60,198 nt of DNA from Caldimonas tepidiphila (GTDB lineage Bacteria; Pseudomonadota; Gammaproteobacteria; Burkholderiales; Burkholderiaceae_C): assembly GCF_003569765.1 (NCBI RefSeq), contig NZ_QXMG01000037.1:1-60198 (forward strand). Reading direction: 5' to 3'. The notes beneath the pieces were generated by a model. The model was not told the DNA's origin. It ran no database searches and saw nothing but the letters and a program-made list of their open reading frames with translations. The translations under genes were made by a program, and so were the position numbers. Position 1 is the first letter of the stretch, and the number at the start of each line of letters is the position of its first letter. Shown piece after piece: positions 58,420 to 60,198 of this stretch.

Positions 58420-58884
58420 ATGATTAGGAACTGGATCCTTGGACTTGCGGCAGCAGGAATTACGTCGGCAGCCATGGCCGCAGTCGTAGTCAACGAAAAC
58501 GGCACAGGATTTATTGGCAAGGGAGACGTGCAGACGGCCTTTGGCTGGAACAACAAAGAGCTGAATGAAAATGCGGGCGGCGTTTCATTCGAGACTTCAG
58601 TCACGGCCGAGCACACTTGGATTTGCGACAGAGATAACGGCCCCCAAACACAAGAGCGCGCGCGAGACACAACCACAACAGGCTTGATTTCTCATGTTAC
58701 CCGCGATAACAAAAGGCAAATTACCGGCTTCACACTTACCGGGTTTAGCTCCTCCAATACTACCTCAACCGGTCCACAACTCGGGTCTTGCCCCACGGGC
58801 TGGACCGCAAGCGCTATCGAAACGACCACAGGGGCCACAGAAGTCATCGCCACCCATGGCACCACATCCGTAACACTCCAATAA
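58420..58884 (+). CDS. Exported protein of unknown function
   Basis: The 154-residue protein has a signal peptide (IRNWILGLAAAGITSAAMA, cut before AVVV). The mature part begins AVVVNENGTGFIGKGDVQTAFGWNNKELNENAGG and has two Cys (in HTWICDRDNG and LGSCPTGW) that could pair. It is Thr/Ser/Asn-rich and likely beta. I recognise no family. The ATG has GGAG upstream (TTAGGAGCACATC-ATG). The codons are markedly AT-richer than the gsp genes (45% GC by hand count at 58681-58740). Position after a T2SS locus makes secretion by that system an open possibility. Confidence 0.7.
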   Translation: MIRNWILGLAAAGITSAAMAAVVVNENGTGFIGKGDVQTAFGWNNKELNENAGGVSFETSVTAEHTWICDRDNGPQTQERARDTTTTGLISHVTRDNKRQITGFTLTGFSSSNTTSTGPQLGSCPTGWTASAIETTTGATEVIATHGTTSVTLQ

Positions 58885-58903
58885 AATCCCAAACGAGCCT
58901 CAA

Positions 58904-58929
58904 GGATTGCTGCTCACCGGCAGCAATCC
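58904..58929. repeat. Perfect 10-bp hairpin between the exported-protein genes
   Basis: GGATTGCTGC and GCAGCAATCC around a six-base loop. No T-run follows on plus. It may limit read-through or protect the upstream message. Confidence 0.6.
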
Positions 58930-58947
58930 GATAACCGCCTCATCGAC

Positions 58948-60099
58948 ATGTCAACCGCGAATAGATTATTATGCTGCGCCTATCATTTTTTGCTGCATTT
59001 GATGATTGTCAGCGTCGGAATCATTTATGCAGGAGGCGCAGATGCAAGGACCAACAATCCACCAACGGGGCAGGACCCAACCTTTACCATTGAAGTGCGC
59101 GATCAGAGCACTCAACAATATTTTATCGCTCGTCGGAATGCGGGCGGAGTGATCGACCTCAGATTCGGCGAACAAGGATATTTACATGTTCGCGACATGG
59201 TTCCGTTGAGCATAGTTATTGACGATAGAGGTTACCTGTACGTCGTGGGTAAAACGCAGGGAACTACACCACGGCCTGTCCTACAACGTCTTACACCAAA
59301 TGGGCAACTCGACACCACTTGGGCAGACAACGGAAGGACGGATCCCATGGCTCTCCCGGCCAATGCTGCTGCCGAGCATGCACTCCCTCTGGGCAACGGC
59401 CGCGTCCTTGTGCTGGGCGAGCTTCAGGGCATGAATCGGCAGGCCGCATTGTGGATGGTTGATGCCTCCGGCCGTTTTGAACCAAGGTGGCTGCTATTGA
59501 GCGAACTTCCTTCTTCGCAAGCCTTGTCGCTGGCCCGTTTCGGCACAGATTCGGTGCTGGTTGGCTTGAGGGTCAGCCGCCGCGCTGGAGTGGCCCTTGA
59601 AGGACATGTACATACGCCCGTACTGTATGGTGCCGAGTTGCCGGAAGTCGTGGTGCGACAACCGATGCCCGAAGGCTGGAGTTCGTCTGCCGTGCTGGAG
59701 CACCGGGACGAAGGCTGGTTCTGGATAGATCCGGAGCAAAAGGAGGATGAGTCGAAGAAGCAGACCAACTCCGGAAAGAAGGCAACGCCCTCCAGCATCC
59801 GCGTGGTGGGCGTCGATGAAGCGGATATGACGCTCTGGACTTGGCAAAAAGGCCCCTCTAATTCTGCCCCCCCCGTTGAGACAGCGCCACCTTCCATTCC
59901 CCAGAGTCCTCCGCAGCAGGAAACGTTATCGGGCGGCGCAGCCTTCAATCCTTTCGCGACATCTGCTCCAAAAGTCCAAAACCCACCTCAATCGCCCTCT
60001 CCGTCCTCAGGATGGCAACCCTTGACGATCCTAGGCTTTCTGCTGGCGTTGCTCGGCATCCCGACGATCTTCCGGCTTTTTCGCTCCCCCGATCGCTGA
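58948..60099 (+). CDS. Exported, C-terminally anchored protein of unknown function
   Basis: The 383-residue protein has a hydrophobic N-terminal signal (HFLLHLMIVSVGIIYAGGADA). Residues about 70-170 resemble beta-propeller repeats of the delta-60 type (DLRFGEQGYLHVRDM, IVIDDRGYLYVVGKT, LTPNGQLDTTWADNGR, ALPLGNGRVLVLGEL). A charged then Pro/Ser-rich linker (about 270-350) leads to a C-terminal membrane helix (LTILGFLLALLGIPTIF) and a basic end, RLFRSPDR. That end looks like a cell-wall or rhombosortase-style sorting tail, but without the Gly-Gly motif. The start is tentative, as no strong ribosome-binding site is visible at ATG 58948. Confidence 0.65.
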   Translation: MSTANRLLCCAYHFLLHLMIVSVGIIYAGGADARTNNPPTGQDPTFTIEVRDQSTQQYFIARRNAGGVIDLRFGEQGYLHVRDMVPLSIVIDDRGYLYVVGKTQGTTPRPVLQRLTPNGQLDTTWADNGRTDPMALPANAAAEHALPLGNGRVLVLGELQGMNRQAALWMVDASGRFEPRWLLLSELPSSQALSLARFGTDSVLVGLRVSRRAGVALEGHVHTPVLYGAELPEVVVRQPMPEGWSSSAVLEHRDEGWFWIDPEQKEDESKKQTNSGKKATPSSIRVVGVDEADMTLWTWQKGPSNSAPPVETAPPSIPQSPPQQETLSGGAAFNPFATSAPKVQNPPQSPSPSSGWQPLTILGFLLALLGIPTIFRLFRSPDR

Positions 60100-60179
60100 A
60101 GTGTAAGGAAACTTTGATAAACCGGTTTTTGCGCCCTGGGGGGAGCTTCTAGAAACCGCCCCTGCGGCATGATGCGGGG

Positions 60180-60198
60180 ATGAGCAGCAAGAAGACCA
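60180..60198 (+). CDS. Possible start of the next gene (cut by the window end)
   Basis: ATG 60180 opens MSSKKT and then the window ends. GCGGGG lies just upstream as a weak ribosome-binding site. Nothing more can be said. Confidence 0.25.

Overview
The window is a gene-dense, mostly GC-rich stretch from a Gram-negative betaproteobacterium, most likely order Burkholderiales. The evidence is the gene order ponA / pilMNOPQ / aroK / aroB / dgt / gltB-gltD, the six-gene mlaFEDACB operon, two short Gram-negative general porins, LptM, CyaY and Coq7. Genus cannot be fixed from sequence reading alone. No rRNA, tRNA or CRISPR array was seen.

Layout: (1) 1-4415, plus strand: the 3' part of a branched-chain-amino-acid-type ABC substrate-binding protein, an M20 amidohydrolase, then a cysteine hydrolase, a free-standing DJ-1/PfpI protein and a GlxA-type AraC regulator. 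(2) 4436-10379: central carbon genes. tal-pgi-HAD phosphatase run on minus; zwf and an RpiR/HexR-type regulator run on plus. Two GTAAC-N3-GTTAC palindromes, exactly 100 bp apart, sit in the divergent tal/zwf region and are likely the regulator's operators. (3) 10435-14494, minus: a complete Mla phospholipid-transport operon. (4) 14682-24846, minus: gltD, gltB, a degenerate REP-type transposase gene, dgt, aroB, aroK. (5) 24865-31892, minus: type IV pilus assembly operon pilMNOPQ, with an AT-richer Ig-like lipoprotein gene wedged between pilQ and aroK. (6) 32131-43580: ponA, cyaY, lptM-lysA, a second M20 amidohydrolase, two porins, coq7, an OsmC protein, a probable anti-Shine-Dalgarno small RNA and ilvA. 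(7) 43615-55000: a type II secretion locus, gspC divergent from gspGHIJKLMNDEF. (8) 55150-60198: a protease-less Lon-like AAA+ ATPase, a cytosolic 5'-nucleotidase, a LuxR-family regulator, and then an AT-richer tail with two exported proteins of unknown function.

How it fits together: much of the window builds or services the envelope. Mla keeps outer-membrane lipid asymmetry, PonA makes peptidoglycan, LptM assists LPS-translocon maturation, PilM-Q and Gsp are two secretin machines, and the porins are outer-membrane channels. Both secretin loci need a prepilin peptidase that is not in the window.

Most interesting items: the small RNA at 41805-41926, which shows CCUCC motifs in a hairpin loop in front of a perfect terminator; the Ig-like, EF-hand-containing lipoprotein coupled to pilQ; aroK, which has no ATG/GTG/TTG start before its Walker A motif; the paired HexR-like operators; and the exported-protein pair at the end of the window.
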